Shown: in pieces, positions 49,734-60,256 of the stretch
How the letters are laid out: the number at the start of each line of letters is the position of its first letter
Position numbering within the stretch: the stretch's first letter is position 1
Source of the DNA: Pristionchus mayeri
Lineage: Eukaryota; Nematoda; Chromadorea; Rhabditida; Neodiplogasteridae
NCBI GenBank assembly: GCA_036245805.1
Contig: BTRK01000004.1
Coordinates: 15,872,001-15,936,000, forward strand
DNA: 64,000 nucleotides
Reading direction: 5' to 3'
Notes under the pieces: generated by a model
Told to the model about the DNA's origin: nothing
The model's database searches: none
The model's input: the letters and a program-made list of their open reading frames with translations, nothing else
Made by a program: the position numbers and the translations under genes

Positions 49734-51734
49734 ATGGCCGATTGCTGCTTAGTATGTGGCAAGTCGACCTCTTCAACTCACTTGGGCATGAATGTCTGCC
49801 GTGCTTGTTCTGTCTTCTATCGGTTAGGCTGGCTGGCATTCAGTTTTCCAACTTTGTAACATATTTCTCGACCCATTTTATAATATGAAACCACAGTTAT
49901 CCATTCAGGAGAAATCGTGAAATCCGCGATAAACTGGTGTGCATCAATGTTAATCCTTTTCGCGTCCGGTCAGTCGCCAAATATGCAAATTCAGACAGCA
50001 TTGAGAATGATTCCAGGCCAAATCAAAACAAGTACTTGCATTGCGCCAACAGAAAGATTGCATCCTGCAGAAAATGTCGTCTGATGAAATTCGAAGCCGT
50101 AGTCAGGGCCGGTATTGGAAAACCGCAGATGTTAGTCTACAGTACTTTTTGTGGAAAAGTAACATAAAAGACCTTACAATTCAGTCGATTGCATCCCCTT
50201 ACTGCAGCGAATTCGCTGATTGAGTGGATGCGTGAGGAGGATCGGTAAGTTTGTTATGTGACTACTAACACTGGATAATTATTCAAGTACGCTGTCACGG
50301 TTTCGACAAATTAACGAGCTCAAAATTCGCGGAATCAGCATAGATCCGTCAGAGGAGACAAGCGAGATCAATGTTTGTTTGAACACTCTGATTGGTTGAT
50401 ATATGTGCTTGTTCTATGCATGCTGAAGTCTTCGGGAGCATGGCTATTGAAAACAATATTTGGCTCTGGGTGATTGTGTGCATATTTTCAGCTACTATTC
50501 CCGTGCACATACACGAGCATGGATGACGGAAAGAAGATTCAGATCGCGGGCCTTTTCAAGTTCATCGAATCAATCTTTCCTGAGTTTCGAATTCTGAACG
50601 CGAATGAGCAAGTGAGAAACAACGCAGAATCAAAATGATTCAATTTTAAGTGGCTTCTCATACGCAACTACTATAGAACTTTCCATTGTTTGGACTCGGC
50701 ATTCAGAGTTCTGCGAACATTCGGGAAAGACTCAACCGTGTACGTCCATTAATTGTGATACAGAAATAGCAAAAATACTCATTAAAACATATCAAATATG
50801 TTTTAAGTAGATTGTTTTCCTTAGAGTTGTAGAAACTCTACCACAATCTTTTCATTCTATACGCACTAGCAACATAACTGGTTGAGTGACTTTGATCGAT
50901 GAAAAGACCGACCCCATTTATATATTGATCTTCGCTCAGTGGCGCAACGAAACAGGAATAATTGTTAATGTTTTATGGTTTTTTGCACTGCTGCAGGCTG
51001 TTCTTTGGATCCTACACGAATTATCTCTCGTGGGATTGCCTCGACCAATTCTTCAGCGACTGCCCTGATAAAAGCCACATCGAAACAGCAGTGAAGTACT
51101 TCTAATTCTGCTCTAATTAGTTAGCTAATTAGCTACCTCTAAGCAGAAACTACAATGAATGTGATGAATCGCATGTATGTATCAGGATTCTTCCCGAGCT
51201 ATTCAAAAAATCCTTGGATATGACGAGCAACGTGCTTAATCGTTCCAATATCTCGGAGGAAGAATTTATCGCGCTCATGGGCCTGGCCTTCTGGAGTTTA
51301 GGTAAGATATTTTTTAATAGAATTTTTAAATAATAAATATTTAAAAATATCTATTAAAATAGAAATGATAAGATAAGAGCTGCATTTCCAAATTAATAGA
51401 ACATTTTTTTTAATTTTTCAGAGAATATTGAAGCGAGCGACGAGGTACAACAACTAGCTAGCTGCAATCGTACAGATATCATCGCGGAGTTGGTCGATCG
51501 TTATAGATGCACTATCGGGGAAGAAAATGGAGCGAGCCGAATCGGAACGCTCATGTGCATGCTACATGAAGTGAAGGTTTGTTTTTGTGTTGGTTATTTA
51601 TTTTAATAATAGTAAAAATGAACTCGTTTTATCACAAATCATTGCAGACTCTGGCTGAGAGCCTAACCACGACCTACGAATTATTTCTTGGCGTCTTTAG
51701 CGACGAGACTGTCACCTACAAACTGCGATTATAA
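49734..51734 (+). CDS. Supplementary nuclear hormone receptor, type B copy 3
   Basis: Ten exons: 49734-49822, 49909-50130, 50185-50244, 50288-50372, 50492-50611, 50651-50739, 50997-51095, 51186-51301, 51422-51576, 51648-51734; 373 residues in phase. DNA-binding domain starts MADCCLVCGKSTSSTHLGMN, then CRACSVFYRR and CRKCRLMKFEAVVRAG. In the second finger the expected sixth cysteine is phenylalanine (CINVNPF), and exon 2 reads through about 30 extra residues before CRKC; a 21-nt gap that looks spliceable is too short for an intron, so I kept one exon. Ligand-binding domain: IFPEFRILNANEQ, LLIRNYYRTFHCLDSAFR, SYTNYLSWDCLDQFF, ALMGLAFWSLG, C-terminal SDETVTYKLRL. The last exon is 87 nt against 93 in relatives, a two-residue loss. 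AATAAA at 51835-51840. Confidence 0.85.
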
Positions 51735-51834
51735 TCAGCCAATGTGACAGGAAAAATATTGGCCACATCAAATAGTCAATCTTCTACATATTTGGCGAAG
51801 ATTTATCACTTTTTTATTGTGCAATATTAGTGTA

Positions 51835-51840
51835 AATAAA
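51835..51840 (+). terminator. Polyadenylation signal of type-B copy 3
   Basis: AATAAA about 100 bp after the stop codon. The duplicated copy downstream keeps an AATAAA at 60,215-60,220. Confidence 0.6.
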
Positions 51841-52189
51841 CTGATTCCAGATTGAGCATTGAGGCAAAATGATTCTGTGTGTATTAGGTCCCTCTCGGGA
51901 TGCATTCGCCAGAAGTGTTTTTGCAACTCCTATGGTGACTTATGTTGCTCTCGAAGTGTTACACGAGTATTCTATAATTTCGGAAAATTATGCATCCAGG
52001 CGTGCGAGTAATATGTGGGAAAAAAGTGAACATGCGAGTATTCTGTTGAATTGCTCGACCTTGACCGAATACACTTATTTTTACAGTGCAATCTTTCATA
52101 ACGTGAAATGATGTAATCAGGAACCTGGTTACGAGGATGCCAGAAGCGAGGCTACCGGAAACCTACTAGTGAAGACAAGTCGGCGTGCT

Positions 52190-52260
52190 CTCCTCGTTTC
52201 GCATACTCTCTCGCTCTGCCTAACCGGTTAGAGAGCACACGATATGAGGAGGGCTTATTC
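52190..52260. repeat. TCTCTC hairpin upstream of the secreted-protein gene
   Basis: GTGCTCTCCTCGTTTCGCAT pairs loosely with CACGATATGAGGAGGGC around CTAACCGGTTAGAG. The same sequence occurs at 61,840-61,910 (duplication) and a close relative at 19,341-19,415. Confidence 0.7.
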
Positions 52261-52540
52261 CGCCTTGACAATACTAGTAGCTGTCACAACTAAAAAAGCG
52301 CCAATGTCAAACGTAGCGCCTATTCGACAGCCTCCTTCCTCCAATCTTCACACACGCGATTTGGCCGTTTGGGCATTTGATCTTCGCCTGCTCACTTTCA
52401 CTTAAAAACCTTTCTTTTGTCCTTTCGCACCACCTTCAAAGAGCGGTGTTACACAGGGAAAGCCCGTGGGGCAAAACAAAGCGGAAGAAGAGAGGAAGCC
52501 ACCCTCACATCGTCGCCTCCTCCCAAGTACGGTAGGTCGA

Positions 52541-55500
52541 ATGAGGAGCGGAGCACTGTTGGTGAGTGATCGTTGGTCTTTAAACGTGTTCTCCAAAATC
52601 GGGGGAAGAGTAAATAGGTCGTGACTAGATCACAATCCCGATTCATTTTTCATCCGAAACGTCATTTTCAGGTGCCTCTTCTGTTGGCCATCGCGACCTC
52701 GGCCAATGGTAAGCTCAGAATTTCGGATCAAGGTGTAGATCGCTTTCCAGCTCAACAAAACGAGCTACGAACCCTCGAGGAGCGCATGACATTCGCGTGC
52801 GCGCACAAACCGTCTCTGTCCTTCTGCGGCTCGCGAAATGGTGAGACGGCAATAGACCGGATGATTACCGTAGTATGATAAACGGATGATATTGATGAAC
52901 AAATAAGTGTCCTTCTGTAGGATATTCACAGTATGATCGCATATGGTCAATAAGCATAGTTGCCCACGCCGGCGGCGACACCCATGACCCCCTACTCATG
53001 GTTCCGCACTGCGCCCCACGAATAGTGGGGCGCAGTGCGGAACGACGTATAGGGGGTCATGGTCAAAAATCGATTGGTAGATCAATGGAAGGTCAAGACT
53101 AGTTACCGTACCCAATCGATAGTACAGTACCCCAGATACCGTATACCACTACCGTAATCCCCGAATATCGCAAACTAACTTTATTTTTAAAAAGTCCTGG
53201 TACCATGTCCAATCGATTATACAGTACCCAAGTAACTACCGTAACCCAGTTCCTTGGGTCAACATTTTTCTAAAAATGAAAAATGTTTGACCCAAGGAAC
53301 TGGATCTGACCCAAGGAACTGGGTTACGGTAGTTACTTGGGTACTGTATAATCGATTGGTCATGGTACCAGGACATTTTAAAAATAAAGTTAGTTTGCGA
53401 TATTCGGGGATTACGGTAGTGGTATACGGTATCTGGGGTAATGTACTATCGATTGGGTACGGTACCTAGTCTTGACCTTCCATTGACCTACCAATCGATT
53501 TTTGACCATGACCTTCGTCGTTCCGCACTGCGCCCCACTTTTGAGGGGCGCAGTGCGGAACCATGAATAGGGGGTCATGGTCTGAAAACACTTCGCCGCC
53601 AGTGTTGGGAAACTATGTCAATAAGTCTTCTGCGAGAATATTGAGGAATGGCGCAAGTTTTGGCAACTGAGTAGTGCGGTGATGTTTGAGGTCAGAAGTT
53701 TAAAAAAACTCAATTTTGCAGCAGTAGAGAAACCATCTGATTCGTCGCCTATCATTGACACTGTAAAAGAAGATTCACCGCATCCCGATAAGCTGGCCCG
53801 ACAAAGAGACGCTCCAGCGCCGAAGCGACGCCGTTGGATATTCATTCCCGACTCTTCGCTTCTGAAAGACCTGTGAGCAATTCTCTTGCATGCGCCTTGC
53901 TGGAATCCGAGAAAGCTTCGGTTCAGTGCTGTCCACGCCGCCGGCGACCTCGAGACCATGAACCCCGGGTCATGGTTTTTTTGGCAGGTGGTGGGGAAAC
54001 CACAGTCGTTGAAGATAGACCTAAGGTACCATAACCGTCGTCATGTACATCGACACGACTGGTATTTGTCGGCTACCGTAACCCGCACTACCGTAACCTG
54101 AGTGCTGTGGGCACACCACGATGTGGTAAAACATACCTTAGACGGATCAGGAAAGCTCGGCCGTCGTACCGTAATCTACTTACAGTAACCCAAGTACAGT
54201 ACCATAGCTAGCAATCGTGAACTGACTTAATTTTTTCATGAAATTTCCATGAACCATGGTTGAGCCCCCACCAAAAGTGGGGGCTCACCATCGTATAGTG
54301 GGTCATGGTCGAAAAATCGATGGTAGGTCATGGGTAGGTCAATCCGTCTAAGGTATGTTTTACCACATCGTGGTGTGCCCACAGCACTCAGGTTACGGTA
54401 GTGCGGGTTACGGTAGCCGACAAATACCAGTCGTGTCGATGTACATGACGACGGTTATGGTACCTTAGGTCTATCTTCAACGACTGTGGTTTCCCCACCA
54501 CCTGCCAAAAAAACCATGACCCGGGGTTCATGGTCTCGAGGTCGCCGCCACTGCTGGACAGCTATGCTTCGGGTACACACGTTGAGGCAACCCAATGTGC
54601 ATCCAACTGGCTATTCTCATCTTCTTCTTCACACATCCAATTGCAAGCATTTTTTTCCAGAAATGCGCCAAAGGAGGCGGAGGATCCTCGTTCTCGATCA
54701 CCGCCTTCCTCATCCGAGCAGCTGCCTCTAATCGTCCCACCCGAACCCTACGCTGAGAAGCAGTCGAAATCGCCTCCCAGGTGAGCTTTTTATTTTTTGT
54801 TTCACCAATGTATTGAATATGACGGCGAATATGAAAGTGATAGGAGCAAGCAGGATAAAGTGGGTGCATGTAATAATGCGATCGTCCAGGGCTCTGCAAT
54901 CGCGCACCTTCCCCGTGCTGCCATCGGACGCAGCCTATGGAGCGGGGCTGGTGCCATCTTCCAACGATCCATTCGCTGCAGTCAATGGACTTACCGACGA
55001 GGTGCTGTGAATGTATTCTTTTCGAGACAACACTAAGATGGGAAAGATCTATCATCCCTTACATGCTGAAGTTGGTATACCATGGATAAAAAACTTATGG
55101 AACATTTTGTATCTGAAGTCTCGTAGTAGGCCAATAAACAATATGCCGAAAAGTCAGATATGTTTTGTTTGCGATAATTGCTCGATTATCAGCGTGGACT
55201 GGCTCATCGTCCTCGTTCCCGATCGCCCTTCACCAAGCCGGGTCTCTGGGAACCGAATCCGGACGACCCTCACAGTCGAGACCCCGCCAACAAGTGGTGG
55301 TACAAGCCGGAGTCCGTCGGGGCAGACTGGCTCAATGGACAGGTGACGATCTTCGTTTCTCCTTCGGGAATTGTTGCAAAAATAATCAATTTCCTCATTG
55401 TGCTAAAGCAATACACTACTAAAATATCATACAAAGTAAGAGATCCCTTTCACTCTGTTTTTGCTGTGTCAAGGATCTAGTAATTTCGAGCTTAAAAAAT

Positions 55501-55646
55501 ACTTGATTTATTGGTCTCTAGTTCAGGTGCAATGGGGCGGTCACTGGGCAGTTCCTGCTGCTGGCATAGGTGGAACCAACGGGCAGTCGACGCTGCACTT
55601 CCCCTCGATTGGCACCTTCCTGGGCATCCCCGACGACTACGATTAG
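52541..55646 (+). CDS. Secreted protein, family not recognised
   Basis: Seven exons: 52541-52561, 52672-52840, 53722-53872, 54661-54780, 54890-55001, 55193-55342, 55527-55646; 280 residues, all phases agree. N-terminal signal peptide MRSGALLVPLLLAIATSANG with cleavage likely after SANG. Then a region with two cysteines (FACAHKPSLSFCGSRN), a proline, serine and arginine-rich middle (APAPKRRRW, RSRSPPSSSEQLPL, RPRSRSPF), and a conserved-looking C-terminus rich in tryptophan and glycine (KWWYKPESVGADWLNGQ, VQWGGHWAVPAAGIGG) ending LGIPDDYD. RR/KRRR sites could be dibasic cleavage points. I do not know its function. The exon-2 frame stays open past its donor and ends at a stop, so an intron-retained form of about 80 residues is possible. 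Introns 2 and 3 each contain a fold-back element with an 8-bp target duplication. Confidence 0.8.
52955..53617. mobile_element. hAT-type fold-back with 8-bp target duplication and a known empty site
   Basis: Ends CATAGTTGCCCACGCCGGCG and, inverted, CGCCGCCAGTGTTGGGAAAC TATG. Flanked by TCAATAAG on both sides (52947-52954 and 53618-53625). Inside are two 70-bp hairpins (CCGCACTGCGCCCCA with its inverse) bracketing a larger palindrome that centres near 53,270. The duplicated locus at about 62,600 (TGTCAGTAAATCTTCTGCG) lacks the insertion. Lies in intron 2 of the secreted-protein gene. Confidence 0.85.
53924..54566. mobile_element. Second hAT-type fold-back, near-perfect 8-bp target duplication
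   Basis: Starts CAGTGCTGTCCACGCCGCC and ends with the inverse of CATAGCTGTCCAGCAGTGGC; flanks are CTTCGGTT (53916-53923) and CTTCGGGT (54567-54574), one mismatch. The arms pair ACCATGAACCCCGGGTCATG with its inverse at 54,514 and continue to a centre near 54,250. Same terminal family as the element in intron 2. Lies in intron 3 of the secreted-protein gene. Confidence 0.85.
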
Positions 55647-55959
55647 TCAACATCAGAAGTCTGACGTCGTTCACTTTTTGTATGGTAGCAACCGAAAACG
55701 TGATTGTATAGAAATAATGTAGTTTTGCATAGATGTAGTAGATCGTGTAATTTACGTGACATGTTGCAGCTATACAACTAAATTTGTATTATTTCCTGGA
55801 ATATGAGCACATGCAGAATGAAATACGTGTGACATCAATACTCAGAAAATGTATCTACCAGCATATCTATTTCTAATATCCTTCCATGTGTTTGCAATAG
55901 CGAGACACTTCCTCATAGAAACTATTAGAGTAAAAAAGGAAAAATAACTATAAAAAGAA
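55647..55959. other. Short gap between two convergent genes
   Basis: The secreted-protein gene (plus) and the chemoreceptor (minus) end tail to tail with 313 bp between the stop codons. No gene; no clear AATAAA was assigned. Confidence 0.5.
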
Positions 55960-57745
55960 TCAGTCGCGCGCAGCGAAATTGTAATTATCCCAAGTCTTTC
56001 CGAGTTCTTTGAAATGAAATTCCGCGCTCATTCCTTCAATTATTACAGAGAAAGTCGAAGGTGCATGAATGCAAGGGAATCTGAAGTAATGTGGCCATTG
56101 ACAATCCTTGTTATTTTCAACGAATGGAGTTGTTAATAAAACTTGCATTTTGCTTAGTTGCCGGCGAAAATCTCTGATGAGTGAAGGTTGGGATGCAACG
56201 AAGATTACAATATCGAAAATAACGGAGCTAAAGTAATGTGTTATTCTAGACAAAATTTGTGTTTTGTTGAGATCGTTCTCCAGTAAGACAGACAGACTCA
56301 CAAATATCTAACAAATTGCAATTTGCATAAATCGCTCACATTGTGTGCAGCAAACTGAACGTTTCGCCAAACATCGCGGATAAATACGCGTCCTGAACGG
56401 TTATTTGTTCGCACAATATGATTTTGCTGACAACTTTGTAAATGTAGAATGCATGAAGTCGAAATGATACGTTGCCGAGCACTCCAAATATCGCTGTTAC
56501 AACAGCGACGTTGCGCATTGCCTTGAAACAACAATGAATAGATGTAAACAATATCATGCTTACTCGAAAGACGCCAAAATTCTCGATTATTTGAAATCTT
56601 GAAGACAGGGAATATATTACAGCCAGTTCCGCCAATTTCATGTACTTTTTGTTGATTTGATAAATCATTATCAATATCTGAAACATACAAAATATGCTTT
56701 CTGTGAATACAACTCACGAATATTCCGGCAAATTCGACTACAGTGATTATCGTGAAAAATAGCAACACCGTATCCATAACGTTATAGAAGAGACCTGAGG
56801 GATTGTAGATTACGGAATCTGTCTAATTATTAGAGTTTCGAAATCGGGATCACGCACATTTTTCACACAGAAAAGAGGAATTCACACAGTGACGATTTTT
56901 CGAATTTCGAATTCAACGATGTTATATCTTACCAGTTGATAATGCGACAGCGGTGATAAAACTGCATGCGAAAGATATCGCGATTGTCGATGTTGAAATG
57001 CAGCGCCATTTACGTTTCTAGACAACATAAAATTAAATCAAAAAAAATTTTGGATGTACACTATTTTGGGATGGAAAAATAGTGTTCGTAAACGCAATAG
57101 CAATAAAGTAATCGGAAGCTTTTGAACACCTCGTATTCTTCGATATAGATCGTTGCGAAGACCCGTTCTACTATCTGAAATTGTCAAAAATCACACAGGA
57201 ATTTTGAACCAATCACTCACGATTGCAAAGAAAATATACACGCCGAAGCAGCATTCGTGAATATGGGCAATCGAAGCGGCGAAAATCAAGTTCTCGTCAT
57301 CTTCAAAGCAAAGTCATGTCATGTTTCCCCATCTCTGTAGAACCTTTTGAATTTGCATGTCCACTCTCAAATGCAAAGAGGACTATTCTGCTGCAGAAAA
57401 GGATGTAAAAGTTGCCGCAAAAGGAGGCGGAAAGTCGACTGGCGTTCGGGTGAATTGATGTTCCCTGAACATGATTTTCGCAATAGACTCAGCAGCTTCT
57501 CACCTGGTAGAAAACGTATATTGAGACTGTGAATATTACAAGACCAATGACAAGCGAAACGAGTTCAAATAATATCATAAATTCCAATAAATTTAGAGGC
57601 GACTCCCGTTGAGCCACAGTTGTATTCGTTAGGATCGCAATGAATCTGGGATAAGATAAAAGATAATATTTGTGAACAAATATCGCATCTTGACAACTCA
57701 CCGGCACTCAGCATTCGTAAGATTTTCGTTGCAGTTGAGAAACAT
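55960..57745 (-). CDS. Sra-superfamily (Srab/Sre-like) chemoreceptor GPCR
   Basis: Ten exons: 57745-57702, 57645-57504, 57464-57344, 57300-57221, 57174-57130, 57017-56933, 56818-56718, 56677-56564, 56521-56340, 56296-55960; 416 residues in phase. Extracellular N-terminus with NCNENLTNAEC, then TM1 (LLEFMILFELVSLVIGLVIF). The diagnostic ERVFATIYIEEYE follows TM3 (ER-x2-AT...YE motif of Sra/Srab/Sre). Later helices include LSTDS-flanked CISTSTIAISFACSFITAVA and VMDTVLLFFTIITVVEFAGI; LSSRFQIIENFGVF matches the LSxRYQxxEN motif after TM5. The long tail contains EFHFKELGKTWDNY, like the YFxxLxxxW end of Sre. Start: ATG at 57745 was chosen because the longer frame from 57893 hits a stop before the splice donor. 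The tail is longer than usual. Likely a sensory-neuron membrane receptor; ligand unknown. Confidence 0.78.
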
Positions 57746-58022
57746 ACGAAGATAACTGCAGATGACGAAAGATTGGTGACTGAATGGTATGAATGTTAGA
57801 AAGGCAGTATTTATCAAAGGGATACAAAGGCATATATGCGTCATTCACCCATACAAAACTGGACCGTATCGTAAGAAATGAAACGTGATACATCAGGCGG
57901 CGACAAATCCCTCCTTCGAGATGTCGATGTCATAAACACCTCGACTTAGTAACTAGTTAGCAACGTATGAAACAGGAAATGATTTTTCCCATCTACTTCT
58001 TTGCTCTATTTACCGTGAATTC
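57711..58022. repeat. Segmental duplication, 5' end of the chemoreceptor (left copy)
   Basis: Matches 63,207-63,520 at high identity (shared CGTAAGATTTTCGTTGCAG, CATATATGCGTCATTCACCC, CATCTACTTCTTTGCTC). At 58,022 it is fused directly to a copy of exon 10 of type-B NHR copy 3, marking a rearrangement junction. Confidence 0.85.
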
Positions 58023-60117
58023 GAAAATGGAGCGAGCCGAATCGGAACGCTCATGTGTATGCTACAGGAAGTAAAGGTTTGTTTTTGTTGGTTATTTATC
58101 ACATGTATCACGAGTCAGTGAAGCAAAATCAGACCCCTCGCGAACAATTTTTTCAAACCCATTTAAAATCGATCGTACTATGGTTGTATGTTGACCCAGA
58201 GACAATATTACGAAATAACTAGACCATTTGTCCCAGAGCCGGCTTTTAGGAATTTTCCGGTTCTTGATCCGGCTTTACCATATTTCAACTCCCAGTTGAG
58301 CTACAGATATGGCACAGACACCAAAATGTTCGGAAAATTATTCTGAGCAATTTTTTTGTTGACAACAAACTAAGAAAGTGGTGTTCTAAAATTCGACGCC
58401 CACATGAGATTATAAATCATTCCACTATCAAGCAGGTGCGTTGCAGTGAATTTTATTGCGGAATATAAAAGAACAACTCACTAGGTGTCTAACATAAAAA
58501 TATAAAGAAACATTGAGGGGGGTCTTTTTTCAATATCCGTGACCAAACATGACGCACCGACGTGGGTGACCTTGAAATAATTTAGTTATGGAGCTCCATC
58601 CGTATAAATTCGCGGGATTCGATCTCTTTCCAATGTTTCATGGCTGAATACAACATAAACTACTGTGAAAATCCACATTCTGACTTTCGAAAATTCCCAT
58701 TCTCAGAACTCGGATTATGTACAAATTTTGACATTCAAAAGTTAATTTTATCTAATGAACGACCACTACCAATAAACAATTTTTGAAGAACATTTGGCGG
58801 TACACAGTATCCGACCAACATGGACTCCCATGTACTCCTTACAATGACGATATTTGTGCTTGAAAACAGCGGAAGCGCAAGTTCAAAAAATGTAAAATTA
58901 ATTTTCAGCGGCATTTACGCGCAGATTGATCGAATTTGATAAGTAAATATAACGTTCAGTACGTATCAGTTTGAAAACGTTTCGCAAAACGCAATTTATG
59001 ACCCTTAAAACTAATCAACATTTTTAATTTTGTGATCTTACATATTTCATAATACTGCGAAATTGGTGATTATATTCATTAATTCTTAATAATGCTGACT
59101 GTTATAGATAAATAGTTATCAAATTCGATCAATCCGCGCGTAAATGTCGCTGAAAATTAATTTTACATTTTTTGAACTTGCGATTCCGCTGTTTTCAAGC
59201 ACAAATATCGTTATTGTAAGGAGTAGATGGGAGTTCAAGTTGGTCGGATACTGTGTACCGCCAAATTTTTTTCAAAAATTGTTCATTGGTAGTGGTCGTT
59301 TATCAGATAAAATTAACTTTTGAATGTCAATATGTGTGAATAATCCGAGTTCTGAAAATGGGAATTTTCGAAAGTCAGAAGATGTGGATTTTCACAGTAG
59401 TTTATGTTGTATTCAGCCATGAAACATTGGAAAGAGATCGAATCAAGCGAATTTATACGGATGGAGCTCCATAACTAAATTATTTCAAGGTCACCCACGT
59501 CGGTGCGTCATGTTTGGTCACGGATATTGAAAAAAGACCCCCCTCAATGTCCCTTTATATTTTTATGTTAGACACCTAGTGAGTTGTTCTTTTATATTCC
59601 GCAATAAAATTCACTGCAACGCACCTGCTTGATAGTGGAATGATTTATAATCTCATGTGGGCGTCGAATTTTCGAACACCACTTTCTTAGTTTTCACTTT
59701 CGTAGGATGTTGTCAACAAAAAACTTGCTCAGAATAATTTTCCGAACATTTTGGTGTCTGTGCCATCTCTGTAGCTCAATTGGGAGTTGAAATATGGTAA
59801 AACCGGATCAACAACCGGAAAATTCCTAAAAGCCGGCTCTGAGACAAATGGTCTAGTTATTTCGTAATATTGTCTCTGGGTTTTTTATTGTCTCATACAA
59901 CCATAGTATGATCGATTTTAAATGGGTGTGAAAAAATTGTTCGCGGCTTCCTCCAATGACTCGTGATACCTGTGTTATTTTAATAATTTCAAATATGAAC
60001 TCGTTTGATCGCAAATCATTGCAGACTCTGGCTGAGAGCCTAACAACGACATACGAATTATTTCGATTACTGGGCGTTTTCAGCGACGAGACTGTCACCT
60101 ACAAACTGCGAGTATAG
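58023..60117 (+). pseudogene. Fragment of type-B NHR copy 3 (last two exons)
   Basis: 58,023-58,076 equals the 3' part of exon 10 (NGASRIGTLMCMLQEVK) with its donor, and 60,025-60,117 equals exon 11 (TLAESLTTTYELF through SDETVTYKLRV, stop TAG). The first nine exons are missing, so it cannot encode a receptor. The intron is expanded by a 1.9-kb fold-back. The last exon is 93 nt, the usual length for the family, whereas the parent gene has 87, so the fragment keeps the older form. Confidence 0.88.
58101..59975. repeat. 1.9-kb fold-back, about 860-bp arms
   Basis: Left arm about 58,101-58,955, right arm about 59,110-59,975, nearly perfect complements (TCCATCCGTATAAATTCG-type blocks on the left, CGAATTTATACGGATGGAG on the right). 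It splits the intron of the NHR fragment. No coding capacity; the open frame 59,853-60,098 on the minus strand is antisense to the exon and repeat. Confidence 0.9.
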
Positions 60118-60256
60118 TCAGCCGATGGGACAGAAAAACAATTGGTCACATCGAATAGTCAATCTTCTACATATTTGTCGAAACTCTTTTTATTGTGCAA
60201 TGTTAGTGTTTAAAAATAAACTGATTCCGTATTGAGCCTTGATACAAAATGATTCT

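Noticed and set aside
50032..50052. A 21-nt intron in type-B NHR copy 3
   Set aside because: GT...AG borders and phase fit, but 21 nt is too short for a spliceosomal intron and the frame is open through it.
57708..57893. Chemoreceptor start at ATG 57893
   Set aside because: That frame ends at a TGA before the splice donor; the +1-shifted frame from ATG 57745 joins exon 2 in phase and gives a plausible N-terminus with cysteines.
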